Positions 1 through 6,368 of a stretch of 20,099 nucleotides of DNA are shown here, one piece after another. The position numbers were made by a program, and so were the translations under genes. Every line of letters starts with the position of its first letter. Position 1 is the stretch's first letter. This stretch comes from Pseudomonadota bacterium. GTDB lineage: Bacteria; Desulfobacterota; Desulfovibrionia; Desulfovibrionales; Desulfovibrionaceae. The notes below the pieces were generated by a model, which was not told the origin of the DNA, ran no database searches, and was given only the letters and a program-made list of their open reading frames with translations. The stretch lies in contig JAEXRD010000011.1 of the NCBI GenBank assembly GCA_023438245.1, positions 1-20,099 on the forward strand. Reading direction: 5' to 3'.

Positions 1-584
1 GTGGGGGTGTCCTGGGCCACGCACATGGCCCGCACCTCCTGGCGCATGCGCGCGCGCAGGAGCGGGTCCAGGGCCGAGAAGGGCTCGTCCAGCAGCAGGG
101 CCTGGGGCCTGGGGGCCAGGGCGCGCAGCAGGGCCACGCGCTGGCGCTGCCCGCCTGAGAGCTTGCCCGGCTTCACCCTGGCCAGGGCGGAAAGCCCCGC
201 CATGTCCAGCAGCTCCTCCACCCGCCGGGCGGCCTGGGGGTCCAGCCTGCCGGAAAACAGCCCCCGCCGCAGGCCGAAGCCCACGTTCTGGAACACCGTG
301 AGGTGCGGGAACAGGGCGTAGTCCTGGAACACCAGGCCCACGCCGCGCTGGCGCGCGGGCAGGTTCACCCCGGCGGCGGAGTCGAACAGCACCCGCCCGT
401 CCAGCTCGATGCGCCCCTCGTCCGGGGCCATGAGCCCGGCCACGGCGCGCAGGGTCAGCGTCTTGCCCGAGCCCGACGGCCCGAACAGCACGATGGAGCG
501 GCTCCGGGCCCGGAAGCAGGCCGAAAGCTCGAAGCAGCGCCCGCCGGAGCGCAGGGTCTTCTTCACGGCGATGCACAGGGCCAT
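1..584 (-). CDS. modC: Molybdate ABC transporter ATP-binding protein ModC (partial, C-terminus off the left edge)
   Basis: This is the cytoplasmic ATPase that powers molybdate (or tungstate) import through ModB. Visible in order are Walker A GPSGSGKT (residues 35-42), the Q-loop segment GLVFQDYALFPHL, the ABC signature LSGGQRQRV, and Walker B ALLLDEPFSALD. The Q-loop and signature sequences are typical of the ModC/sulfate-importer ATPase group. About 194 codons are in the window. The family is usually 230-360 residues long, so the D/H-loop end and any MOP-like regulatory domain are outside. The ATG at 584 lies one base after the modB stop, and AAGGAGG sits upstream inside the end of modB, so translation is probably coupled. 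The N-terminus is short before Walker A but normal for the family. The family assignment is confident. The choice of Mo over W as substrate is not decidable here. Confidence 0.93.
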   Translation of the reverse strand, partial: MALCIAVKKTLRSGGRCFELSACFRARSRSIVLFGPSGSGKTLTLRAVAGLMAPDEGRIELDGRVLFDSAAGVNLPARQRGVGLVFQDYALFPHLTVFQNVGFGLRRGLFSGRLDPQAARRVEELLDMAGLSALARVKPGKLSGGQRQRVALLRALAPRPQALLLDEPFSALDPLLRARMRQEVRAMCVAQDTP

Positions 585-585
585 G

Positions 586-1263
586 TCAGCTCCTCCTTCC
601 GCCCAGCAGGCGGCCCGAGGCCAGCAGCAGGGCCACGCACACCAGCGAGGTGAGCGCCACAAGGAAGGTCGCCTCGCTGTCGCGCCCGGCCTGCACGGCC
701 TCGTACACGGCCAGCGAAAGGGTCTGGGTGCGGCCCGGCAGGCTGCCCGCGATCATCAGCGTGGCCCCGAACTCGCCCAGGGCGCGCGCCAGGGCCAGCA
801 TGGCGCCGGAGAGCACCCCGCGCCAGGCCAGGGGCAGCGTGACGCGCAGGAATACCTCGCCCTCGCCCGCGCCAAGGCTGCGCGCGGCGTTCTCCAGGCT
901 CTGGTCCACGCCCTCGAAGGCCGTGCGCGCGGCCTTGCACACCAGCGGGAAGGCCACCACGCAGGCGGCCAGGGCCGCGCCCTGCCAGGTGAACACCAGG
1001 CTCACGCCGAAGGCCTGCTCCAGCCACTGGCCCACCACCCCGCGCCGCCCGAAGAGCACCAGCAGGTAATAGCCGATGACCGTGGGCGGCAGCACCAGCG
1101 GCAGGGTGCAGGCGGCGTCGAGCAGGTCGCGGGCGGGCAGCCAGCGGCGCGAGAGCGCATAGCCAGCGCCCACGCCCAGGGCGCAGGCCCCGGCGGTGGC
1201 GGTGAGCGCCACCTTGAGCGTCAGCAGCAGCGGAACGAGGGCCTGTTGGAGCAGTTCGAGCAC
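586..1263 (-). CDS. modB: Molybdate ABC transporter permease ModB
   Basis: This is the inner-membrane permease of the molybdate importer, 225 residues, the usual ModB length. Several hydrophobic segments are visible, including residues about 10-33, 48-72 and 92-112 and one at the C-terminal end. The ABC-permease coupling helix (EAA loop) reads ENAARSLGAGEGEVFLRVTLP and is followed by the family pattern ARALGEFGATLMIAG. The start is a GTG at 1263 with AAGGAG six bases upstream; no better start exists. It lies 66 bases downstream of modA and one base before modC, so the three genes form one operon. Nothing is missing from the fold. Confidence 0.95.
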   Translation of the reverse strand: MLELLQQALVPLLLTLKVALTATAGACALGVGAGYALSRRWLPARDLLDAACTLPLVLPPTVIGYYLLVLFGRRGVVGQWLEQAFGVSLVFTWQGAALAACVVAFPLVCKAARTAFEGVDQSLENAARSLGAGEGEVFLRVTLPLAWRGVLSGAMLALARALGEFGATLMIAGSLPGRTQTLSLAVYEAVQAGRDSEATFLVALTSLVCVALLLASGRLLGGRRS

Positions 1264-1329
1264 AGGATCTCCTTGGGAACGGCGCGGGCTGGGAGGTTCG
1301 CCCCCGGCCCGCCGGTGGTTGCGGACGGC

Positions 1330-2103
1330 TTACGGCTTCTTGAAGCCGAAGCCCTGGAGGATCTTCTGGCCCTCGGGGCCCAGGACGAAGTCCACGTAGG
1401 CCTTGGCCGCCGGGTTCTTGCCGGCGGCGATGACGGCGATGGGGTAGCTCACCGGGGTGGTGGTGGGCATCTCCTTCACGATGCGCACCTTGTTGCCGGC
1501 CAAGAAGGCGTCGGTGGCGAACACGAACCCGGCCTCGACCTCGCCGCGGATGACGTAGTCCAGCACCTGGCGCACGTTCTGCCCGGGCACGATCTTGGGC
1601 TGCAGGGGCTCCCACAGCCTGGCGGCGGTGAGCGAGGCCTGGGTGTAGCGGCCCACGGGCACGGAGTCGGGGTTGCCGATGGCGATGCGCTTCACGCCCG
1701 GCCCGGCGAGGTCCGCCTCGCCCTTGAGCACGACCTTGGCGTCGGCGGGCTGGATGAGCACCAGGCCGTTCTGCACGAAGTCCTTGCGGGTGCCGGGCAC
1801 GATGAGCTTGGCGGCGGCGGCCTGGTCCATGGTCTTCTGGTCGGCGCTGGCGAACACGTCCACGGGCGCGCCGTTCTCGATCTGCTTGAGCAGCGCGCCG
1901 GAGGCTCCGAAATTGTTGATGACGGTGACGCCGGGATGCTTCTTCTCGAAGGCGACCTTCACCGCCTTGAAGGCGTCGGTGAGGCTGGCCGCGGCGGACA
2001 CGGTGAGGTCGGCGGCGCTGGCCAGGGCCGGGGCCAGGCACAGGGCCAGGACCAGGAACAGCTTCAACAGTGGGGCGGAGATGGAAAGGCGGGGCTTGAG
2101 CAT
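1330..2103 (-). CDS. modA: Molybdate/tungstate-binding periplasmic protein ModA
   Basis: This is the secreted oxyanion-binding protein that delivers molybdate or tungstate to ModBC. It has 257 residues. Residues 1-30 form a signal peptide: a basic start, the hydrophobic run LLKLFLVLALCLAPALASA, and probable cleavage after ASA. The mature protein begins ADLTVSAAASLTDAFKAV, which is the ModA signature. Further matches are FGASGALLKQIENGAPVDVFASAD and NPDSVPVGRYTQ, whose Ser/Val backbone contacts bind the anion. In the usual late motif VYxTDA the Tyr is Phe here (FVFATDA), a possible change in the anion pocket. I place the start at the ATG at 2103 because AAGGAG lies seven bases upstream and the signal peptide starts there. 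The frame is open further upstream, but that stretch is leader RNA. Confidence 0.95.
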   Translation of the reverse strand: MLKPRLSISAPLLKLFLVLALCLAPALASAADLTVSAAASLTDAFKAVKVAFEKKHPGVTVINNFGASGALLKQIENGAPVDVFASADQKTMDQAAAAKLIVPGTRKDFVQNGLVLIQPADAKVVLKGEADLAGPGVKRIAIGNPDSVPVGRYTQASLTAARLWEPLQPKIVPGQNVRQVLDYVIRGEVEAGFVFATDAFLAGNKVRIVKEMPTTTPVSYPIAVIAAGKNPAAKAYVDFVLGPEGQKILQGFGFKKP

Positions 2104-2244
2104 TGTGGCACTCCTTGTTACTGATGTTGTGCGACAGAATTTCCCTTGCCGTGCCGCAATGGACATAGATGTGGTGCGAGATTCGTCGAAATGATGCGTC
2201 GATTGTCTTTTCATGCGTTCAGCACGGCATGAGCTGATTCTGTC
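2104..2244 (-). promoter_or_regulatory. Structured 5' leader of modA (riboswitch-like)
   Basis: The leader folds around two perfect long-range helices. GACAGAAT (2237-2244) pairs with ATTCTGTC (2133-2140). Inside it TGCCGTGC (2222-2229) pairs with GCACGGCA (2147-2154). The two are separated by a 7/6-base internal loop and enclose about 67 bases. The predicted transcription start from the promoter at 2250-2276 falls at about 2243, so the RNA would begin with the closing strand. The helix closes about 15 bases before the Shine-Dalgarno. The layout resembles a ligand-binding leader. A molybdenum/tungsten-cofactor RNA is the obvious candidate for this gene, but I cannot match its consensus from memory and do not claim it. 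Confidence 0.5.
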
Positions 2245-2246
2245 AG

Positions 2247-2276
2247 TGTATGATACATATCCCATCGCCTTGTCAA
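2247..2276 (-). promoter_or_regulatory. Promoter of the mod operon with a palindrome over the -10 box
   Basis: A perfect TTGACA -35 (2271-2276 on the complement) is followed after 15 bases by TATCAT (2250-2255), which matches TATAAT at five of six positions. The spacer is shorter than the usual 17. The 11-bp palindrome TGTATGATACA (2247-2257) covers the -10 box, as expected for a repressor site such as a molybdate-sensing regulator. It is not the E. coli ModE box. A second inverted repeat, ACACGA (2290-2295) and TCGTGT (2308-2313), lies just upstream of the -35. Confidence 0.5.
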
Positions 2277-2535
2277 ATCTCGCCTGTTCACACGAAAATA
2301 TTGTGTATCGTGTCATCCGTTGCTTTGTTGTGTTGGCTGACTACTGTTTTGTAGCAAAGTGCGTTTTTGTCGACACAAATGTATGCCCGCCGCCGCTCAG
2401 GCAAAGTAATCATTGAATTTCAGTCGGTTGCCCTTTCGGGTCGCCGGTCCTCAGTCTGCACTGCACAGGCCGTGCCCTGTGCCCCGGCGGGGTCGGGCTG
2501 GCCTCTGCGCCGTCGTGGACGGGCCGCAAAACGCG

Positions 2536-2570
2536 AGGGGCCCGGAGGCCGCGATAGCCCCCGGACCCCT
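2536..2570 (-). terminator. Probable terminator after the flavodoxin/Cys-rich gene pair
   Basis: AGGGGCCCGG (2536-2545) and CCGGACCCCT (2561-2570) form a 10-bp stem with one mismatch and a 15-base loop. On the minus strand it is followed after four bases by TTTT. It lies 33 bases beyond the stop of the Cys-rich gene and before the mod promoter, so it fits the end of that transcript. The short, offset T-run makes it a moderate call. Confidence 0.4.
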
Positions 2571-2603
2571 GCCGTTTGTGGTCGTCCGGAAATGTGTGGT
2601 GAC

Positions 2604-3098
2604 TTAGGCCGCCCTGGCCTCCGGCGCGGGAGCGGGAATTGCCGCGCTGCGCAGGTTGGACTGGAGCACCTGCACGAAGCGCGACTGCGGATCGATGCGG
2701 TCGCCCACCAGGAACAGGGCGTTGGCGAACTCGCGCCGGGCCTCGCCCGCGCGGCCCGAGCAGGACAGGATCACGCCCAGGTTGTTGTGGATGCGCGCGC
2801 GCAGCACCGGGAACCCGCCCAGTCCGAAAACCATGGCCAGGGCCTCGCGCTGGAGGCGTTCGGCCTGGGCGCTGTCGCCCTGGGCCAGCAGGCCCATGCC
2901 GCGCCGCCAGGCCTCGGAGGCCCGGCGCAGCACGCCGCAGCGCCAGGAGCAGGAGCTGGCCGCGGGCTTGGCGGCGGGTTTGGGCTTGGCGCAGGTGCAG
3001 CCCCCGGGCTTGGAGCATTTGCCGCCGGTGGTGGCGCAGGTGCAGCCGCCGGAGCAGCCGGAGCCGTCAGAAGAAGAGCAGGAGCAGCCGCTAGACAT
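2604..3098 (-). CDS. Cys-rich N-terminus / TPR-like small protein coupled to flavodoxin
   Basis: I do not recognise a named family. The 164 residues fall into two parts. Residues 1-54 are rich in Ser, Gly and Cys, with ten cysteines (5, 7, 15, 19, 21, 28, 34, 36, 50, 54), several as CxC pairs (CSC, CTC twice). This looks like a metal- or cluster-binding head of the metallothionein type. Residues about 58-152 are helical and read like two to three TPR units (GMGLLAQGDSAQAERLQREAL; NNLGVILSCSGRAGEARREFANAL). There is no signal peptide. The ATG at 3098 overlaps the end of the flavodoxin gene by eight bases, so the two are translationally coupled. Context suggests a role in iron limitation or redox. 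Metal binding is inference from cysteine spacing only. Confidence 0.8.
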   Translation of the reverse strand: MSSGCSCSSSDGSGCSGGCTCATTGGKCSKPGGCTCAKPKPAAKPAASSCSWRCGVLRRASEAWRRGMGLLAQGDSAQAERLQREALAMVFGLGGFPVLRARIHNNLGVILSCSGRAGEARREFANALFLVGDRIDPQSRFVQVLQSNLRSAAIPAPAPEARAA

Positions 3099-3531
3099 GG
3101 CGGGCGGCCTCCAGGGCCCAATCCGCGGCCTCTTGCATGTCGGGGTCGCCGTCGATCTTGAGCGAACCGGCCACGATGGCCGCGCCCATCTGTGCGGCCT
3201 TCTCCTCGATGGCGTCCACCGCGCCGCAGAAGTGGGTGTAGCCGGAGTCGCCGCAGCCGAACACGGCCACCTTCTTCCCGGCCAGGCCGCATTCCTCCAG
3301 GTTCTCGTAGAGCGGGATGAAGTCGTCCTGCAGCTCGATGTCCTCGTCGCCCCAGGTGGAGCTGCCCAGAAGCACCAGGTCGAAGCCCTCGGCCAGGCCC
3401 GCGGGCGCGACGTCGGCGGCGTTTTTCAGGGTCACCTCGTGCCCGGCCTTGTAGAGAGTGGAGGTGATGCGCTCGGCCACGCTTTCGGTGTTGCCCGTGG
3501 TGGAGCCGTAGACGATGAGAATGGCTGACAT
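3091..3531 (-). CDS. fld: Flavodoxin
   Basis: This is a cytoplasmic FMN-containing one-electron carrier that can replace ferredoxin. It has 146 residues, the short-chain Desulfovibrio type. The phosphate-binding loop is GSTTGNTE (9-16). The 60s loop GSSTWGDEDIELQDDF carries W60, and the 90s loop FGCGDSGYTHFCGAVDAIEE carries Y98; these two aromatics sandwich the flavin at the same positions as in D. vulgaris flavodoxin. The start is the ATG at 3531 with AAGGAG seven bases upstream; the frame is open further upstream but runs into the promoter. The Cys-rich gene follows with an overlap. An AT-rich palindrome in the promoter region suggests Fur control, and flavodoxin is iron-repressed in several bacteria. 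Confidence 0.97.
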   Translation of the reverse strand: MSAILIVYGSTTGNTESVAERITSTLYKAGHEVTLKNAADVAPAGLAEGFDLVLLGSSTWGDEDIELQDDFIPLYENLEECGLAGKKVAVFGCGDSGYTHFCGAVDAIEEKAAQMGAAIVAGSLKIDGDPDMQEAADWALEAARHV

Positions 3532-3578
3532 GGGGGGTCTCCTTGTTGGTGTGCTCAATGCCTGGAGACAGCTTCTAG

Positions 3579-3600
3579 TGAAATTGAAATTCAAAATCAA
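3579..3600 (-). promoter_or_regulatory. Fur-box-like AT-rich palindrome upstream of flavodoxin
   Basis: About 50 bases before the flavodoxin start lies an AT-only-like patch in otherwise GC-rich DNA. Its centre is the 11-bp perfect palindrome TTGAAATTCAA (3584-3594), with further TGAAAT/ATTTTGA half-site-like repeats around it. This resembles the repeated TGA-A/T-rich half-sites of Fur boxes. A plausible -35 (TTGATT) overlaps it on the minus strand. The regulator is inferred, not shown. Confidence 0.45.
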
Positions 3601-3631
3601 GTAAAAAGTTGCAACGGAGCGACAACAGAAA

Positions 3632-3662
3632 AGCCCCTGACGGGTTTCTCGCGTCAGGGGCT
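3632..3662 (-). terminator. Rho-independent terminator hairpin (relic copy a)
   Basis: AGCCCCTGACG (3632-3642) and CGTCAGGGGCT (3652-3662) form a perfect 11-bp stem with a 9-base loop. On the minus strand it is followed by TTTTCTG, and on the plus strand by GATTCTTTT, so it could work both ways. It lies upstream of the flavodoxin promoter with no gene directly before it. It is joined to a tRNA-like acceptor end at 3671-3687 and so looks like the leftover terminator of a lost tRNA-type gene. Confidence 0.7.
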
Positions 3663-3832
3663 GATTCTTTTGGTGGAGCTGAGGGGGCGGCATGGCTTCC
3701 CGGGTCATCATAAGAATCCGAAATCATTGACCTGGGGCGCGGACCTCGCGCGATCTGGCGGAAGTGCATTCGGAAGAGCAAACCCGCCAGCCATCAACGG
3801 ACAAGCCACCGGAACGCGAGGAATACAGCACC

Positions 3833-3931
3833 ATGCCAAATGAGACCCAGGCGAAGATCAGGCAACAATCGACAGTGCGCAAAATCACGACCGCTGACAC
3901 CTGGAAGTCGGTTCGAAGAATATTTGTGTAA
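3833..3931 (+). CDS. Possible 32-residue peptide, unrecognised
   Basis: An ATG at 3833 opens a 32-codon frame ending in TAA at 3929-3931, with GAGG about ten bases upstream. The peptide starts MPNETQAKIRQQSTVRKITT and contains TWKSVRRIF. Residue use is reasonable (Lys, Arg, Thr, Gln), unlike the Arg/Pro/Gly-rich shadow frames nearby. It could be a fragment of a lost gene. There is no family match that I can name, and chance cannot be excluded at this length. Confidence 0.2.
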   Translation: MPNETQAKIRQQSTVRKITTADTWKSVRRIFV

Positions 3932-4160
3932 CTTCCCTAGGGAATACTACTCGTCGGTCATGGTTGCCGCTTCACCGTCTTTTGGCCTTGAATGGTCAAC
4001 GATGAGCCTTGCGCCAGTTTTTATGACGTGAATGCTCCGCGCGAGGCAATGACAGGGCATCAAGGCAATCCGCCGGGTCAGCCTGCCCACAGGGATTCGA
4101 GGCCGCCACATGTCAGCCGCTCAGGCTGGGCAGGGGCTGGTACAATGTGTGGGAAAGGAA

Positions 4161-4189
4161 AAGCCCTCGCGAGTTTCCTCGCAGGGCTT
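4161..4189 (-). terminator. Terminator of the liv/acyl-CoA ligase operon
   Basis: On the minus strand AAGCCCTGCGAG, loop GAAA and CTCGCGAGGGCTT form a stem of 12 pairs with one bulged G, followed by TTTCC after the final TT of the stem. It lies 92 bases after the stop of the paaK-like gene, the last gene of the operon. The loop sequence (GTTTC on the plus strand) resembles the loops of the tRNA-type relic terminators elsewhere in the window. Confidence 0.75.
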
Positions 4190-4198
4190 GCGTTTTCA

Positions 4199-4250
4199 GG
4201 TGCCGAGGGCGGGAAGCGGACTCCGCGCACGGGATTTCCAGGCCCGTCGC
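4199..4250 (-). pseudogene. Degenerate tRNA-like 3' end (tRNA-Leu-like)
   Basis: Read on the plus strand, GGTGCCGAGGGCGGGA matches the complement of a tRNA-Leu type acceptor and T-stem 3' side (CCGCCC-TCGGCACC). It continues with a corrupted T-loop and the string GCACGGG that usually follows. The T-loop TTC-Pu-A core is lost, the CCA is CCT, and I find no matching 5' acceptor strand, so it cannot be a working tRNA. It directly precedes the terminator at 4161-4189 in the transcription direction, as a true tRNA would. Confidence 0.3.
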
Positions 4251-4281
4251 CCGCGCATGAGACGGCCACAAGGCGCGGACC

Positions 4282-5517
4282 CTAGAACCTGCGTTCGTCC
4301 ACCAGGCGCGCCGCACCCTCGGGCAGGGCGTCCGGCGGAAGCTCCAGCACCTCGGGCCTGAGCTTGAGCCGGGCCTGGAAGGCCGCCTGGAACGCCGCCG
4401 CGTCGATGGGCGCGGACAGGGCCAGGCGCACCGCGATGCGGTCCTTGCCCCCGGGGTTGGTGACCACGATCTGCCAGGCGGCGATCTGCGGGAACTGCGC
4501 GGCCACCTCGGCGGCCTGGGCGGGATAGACGAACTGGCCCTTGACCTTGGCGGTGTCGTCGGCGCGGCCCAGAATGCCCTCCAGCCTGAGCGAGGTGCGG
4601 CCGCAGGCGCAGGTCTCGGGCAGCACGCGCGAAAGGTCGCCCGTGGCCAGCCGGATGAGCGGGTATTCCCTGCCAAAGGGGGTCACCACCACCTCGCCCA
4701 GTTCGCCCACCGGAAGCGGGCGGCCGGTGGCCGGGTCGCAGATCTCCACCCAGGCCCGGCTGGACAGGTGCATGCCCTCCGCCCTTCCGCACTCGTAGGC
4801 GATGCAGCCCACGTCCGCCGTGCCGTAGCCCTGGCGCACGGTGCAGCCGAACATGGCCTCCACCTCGCCGCGCAGGGCCGGGGTGAGCCTCTCGGCGGCC
4901 ACGAAGGCCTTGCGCAGGCTCAAGTCCTTCCGGGGGTCCAGCCCCATGCCGCGCACCTTCTCGCCGATGACCTTGAGGTAGCTGGCCATGCCGACAAAGC
5001 CCGTGACGGGCAGCCTGCGCATGAGTTCGACCTGGACCTCGGTGTTGCCCGGCCCGGCCGGGATGACGCAGCACTTCAGCTCGCGCAGGGGCTCCTCAAG
5101 CATCAGCCCAGCCGGTGTCAGGTGGTAGCTGAAGGTCATCTGGACCAGGTCGCCCCGGGCGAACCCGGCGGCGTGGAAGGCCTCGGTCCAGCCCCAGAAG
5201 TCCCGCTCCGCGGCCTCGGGATCAAAGATGGGCCCCGGCGACTGGTAGATGCGCCGGAGCGCCCCTGGCGGGCAGGTGAGCAGGAACTCCAGGCCCTCCC
5301 CCTCCTGCAAGGAGATGAGCTGCTTCTTGCGCAGGGGGGGCAGCGCCGCAAAGCCCTCCTCGGTCTGGAGGTCGCGGGCGACAAGCCCGGCTGCGGACAG
5401 GCGGGCCTGGAACTCGCCGGAACGCCTGGAGGCCTTCTTGACGAGCTTCTGCAGGGCGCGCCACTGGTGGGCGCGGCGCTTTTCCGGGGCCTGGGACTCC
5501 AGTTCGCAGTGGAACAT
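4282..5517 (-). CDS. PaaK-like (phenylacetate-CoA ligase family) adenylate-forming protein
   Basis: This is a 411-residue cytoplasmic protein of the PaaK branch of AMP-forming ligases, which convert an aryl or other carboxylate plus ATP and CoA to the acyl-CoA. Family features visible are GYGTADVG (230-237), PLIRLATGDLS (286-296), the Cys pair CACGRTS (303-309) and GRADDTAKVKGQFVYP (317-332). The odd point is the nucleotide phosphate loop: the usual SSGTTGKPT is replaced by YQSPGPIFDPE (91-101), so the Ser/Thr/Gly loop is missing and catalysis is not assured. The start ATG at 5517 has AAAGGAG eight bases upstream. It is the last gene of the operon, 31 bases after livF. Its substrate is unknown. 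Confidence 0.85.
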   Translation of the reverse strand: MFHCELESQAPEKRRAHQWRALQKLVKKASRRSGEFQARLSAAGLVARDLQTEEGFAALPPLRKKQLISLQEGEGLEFLLTCPPGALRRIYQSPGPIFDPEAAERDFWGWTEAFHAAGFARGDLVQMTFSYHLTPAGLMLEEPLRELKCCVIPAGPGNTEVQVELMRRLPVTGFVGMASYLKVIGEKVRGMGLDPRKDLSLRKAFVAAERLTPALRGEVEAMFGCTVRQGYGTADVGCIAYECGRAEGMHLSSRAWVEICDPATGRPLPVGELGEVVVTPFGREYPLIRLATGDLSRVLPETCACGRTSLRLEGILGRADDTAKVKGQFVYPAQAAEVAAQFPQIAAWQIVVTNPGGKDRIAVRLALSAPIDAAAFQAAFQARLKLRPEVLELPPDALPEGAARLVDERRF

Positions 5518-5548
5518 GGCCTCGACTCCTTTGCTGTGTGAATGGGGG

Positions 5549-6367
<819 letters not shown>

Positions 6368-6368
6368 G

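Larger units (their letters stand above)
3663..4281. other. Gene-poor stretch between flavodoxin and the paaK-like gene
   Basis: I see no convincing gene here. It holds the acceptor-like scar TTGGTGGAGCTGAGGGGG (3670-3687), a possible 32-codon plus-strand frame (3833-3931), a perfect 12-bp palindrome TTCCCTAGGGAA (3933-3944), the terminator of the liv operon (4161-4189) and a degenerate tRNA-like sequence (about 4199-4250). Base composition is more AT-rich in the middle than in the flanking operons, which fits decayed inserted DNA. Confidence 0.6.

Noticed and set aside
2104..2244. Naming the modA leader a molybdenum-cofactor riboswitch
   Set aside because: The fold and position fit, but I could not confirm the conserved core bases of that RNA, so it is left as an unnamed structured leader.
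1330..2316. Longer ModA with 71 extra N-terminal residues
   Set aside because: The extra part lies over the promoter and structured leader. The signal peptide and ribosome site support the start at 2103.
2413..2607. Small plus-strand frames downstream of the Cys-rich gene
   Set aside because: Pro/Arg-rich shadow composition, no ribosome site, and overlap with the likely terminator.
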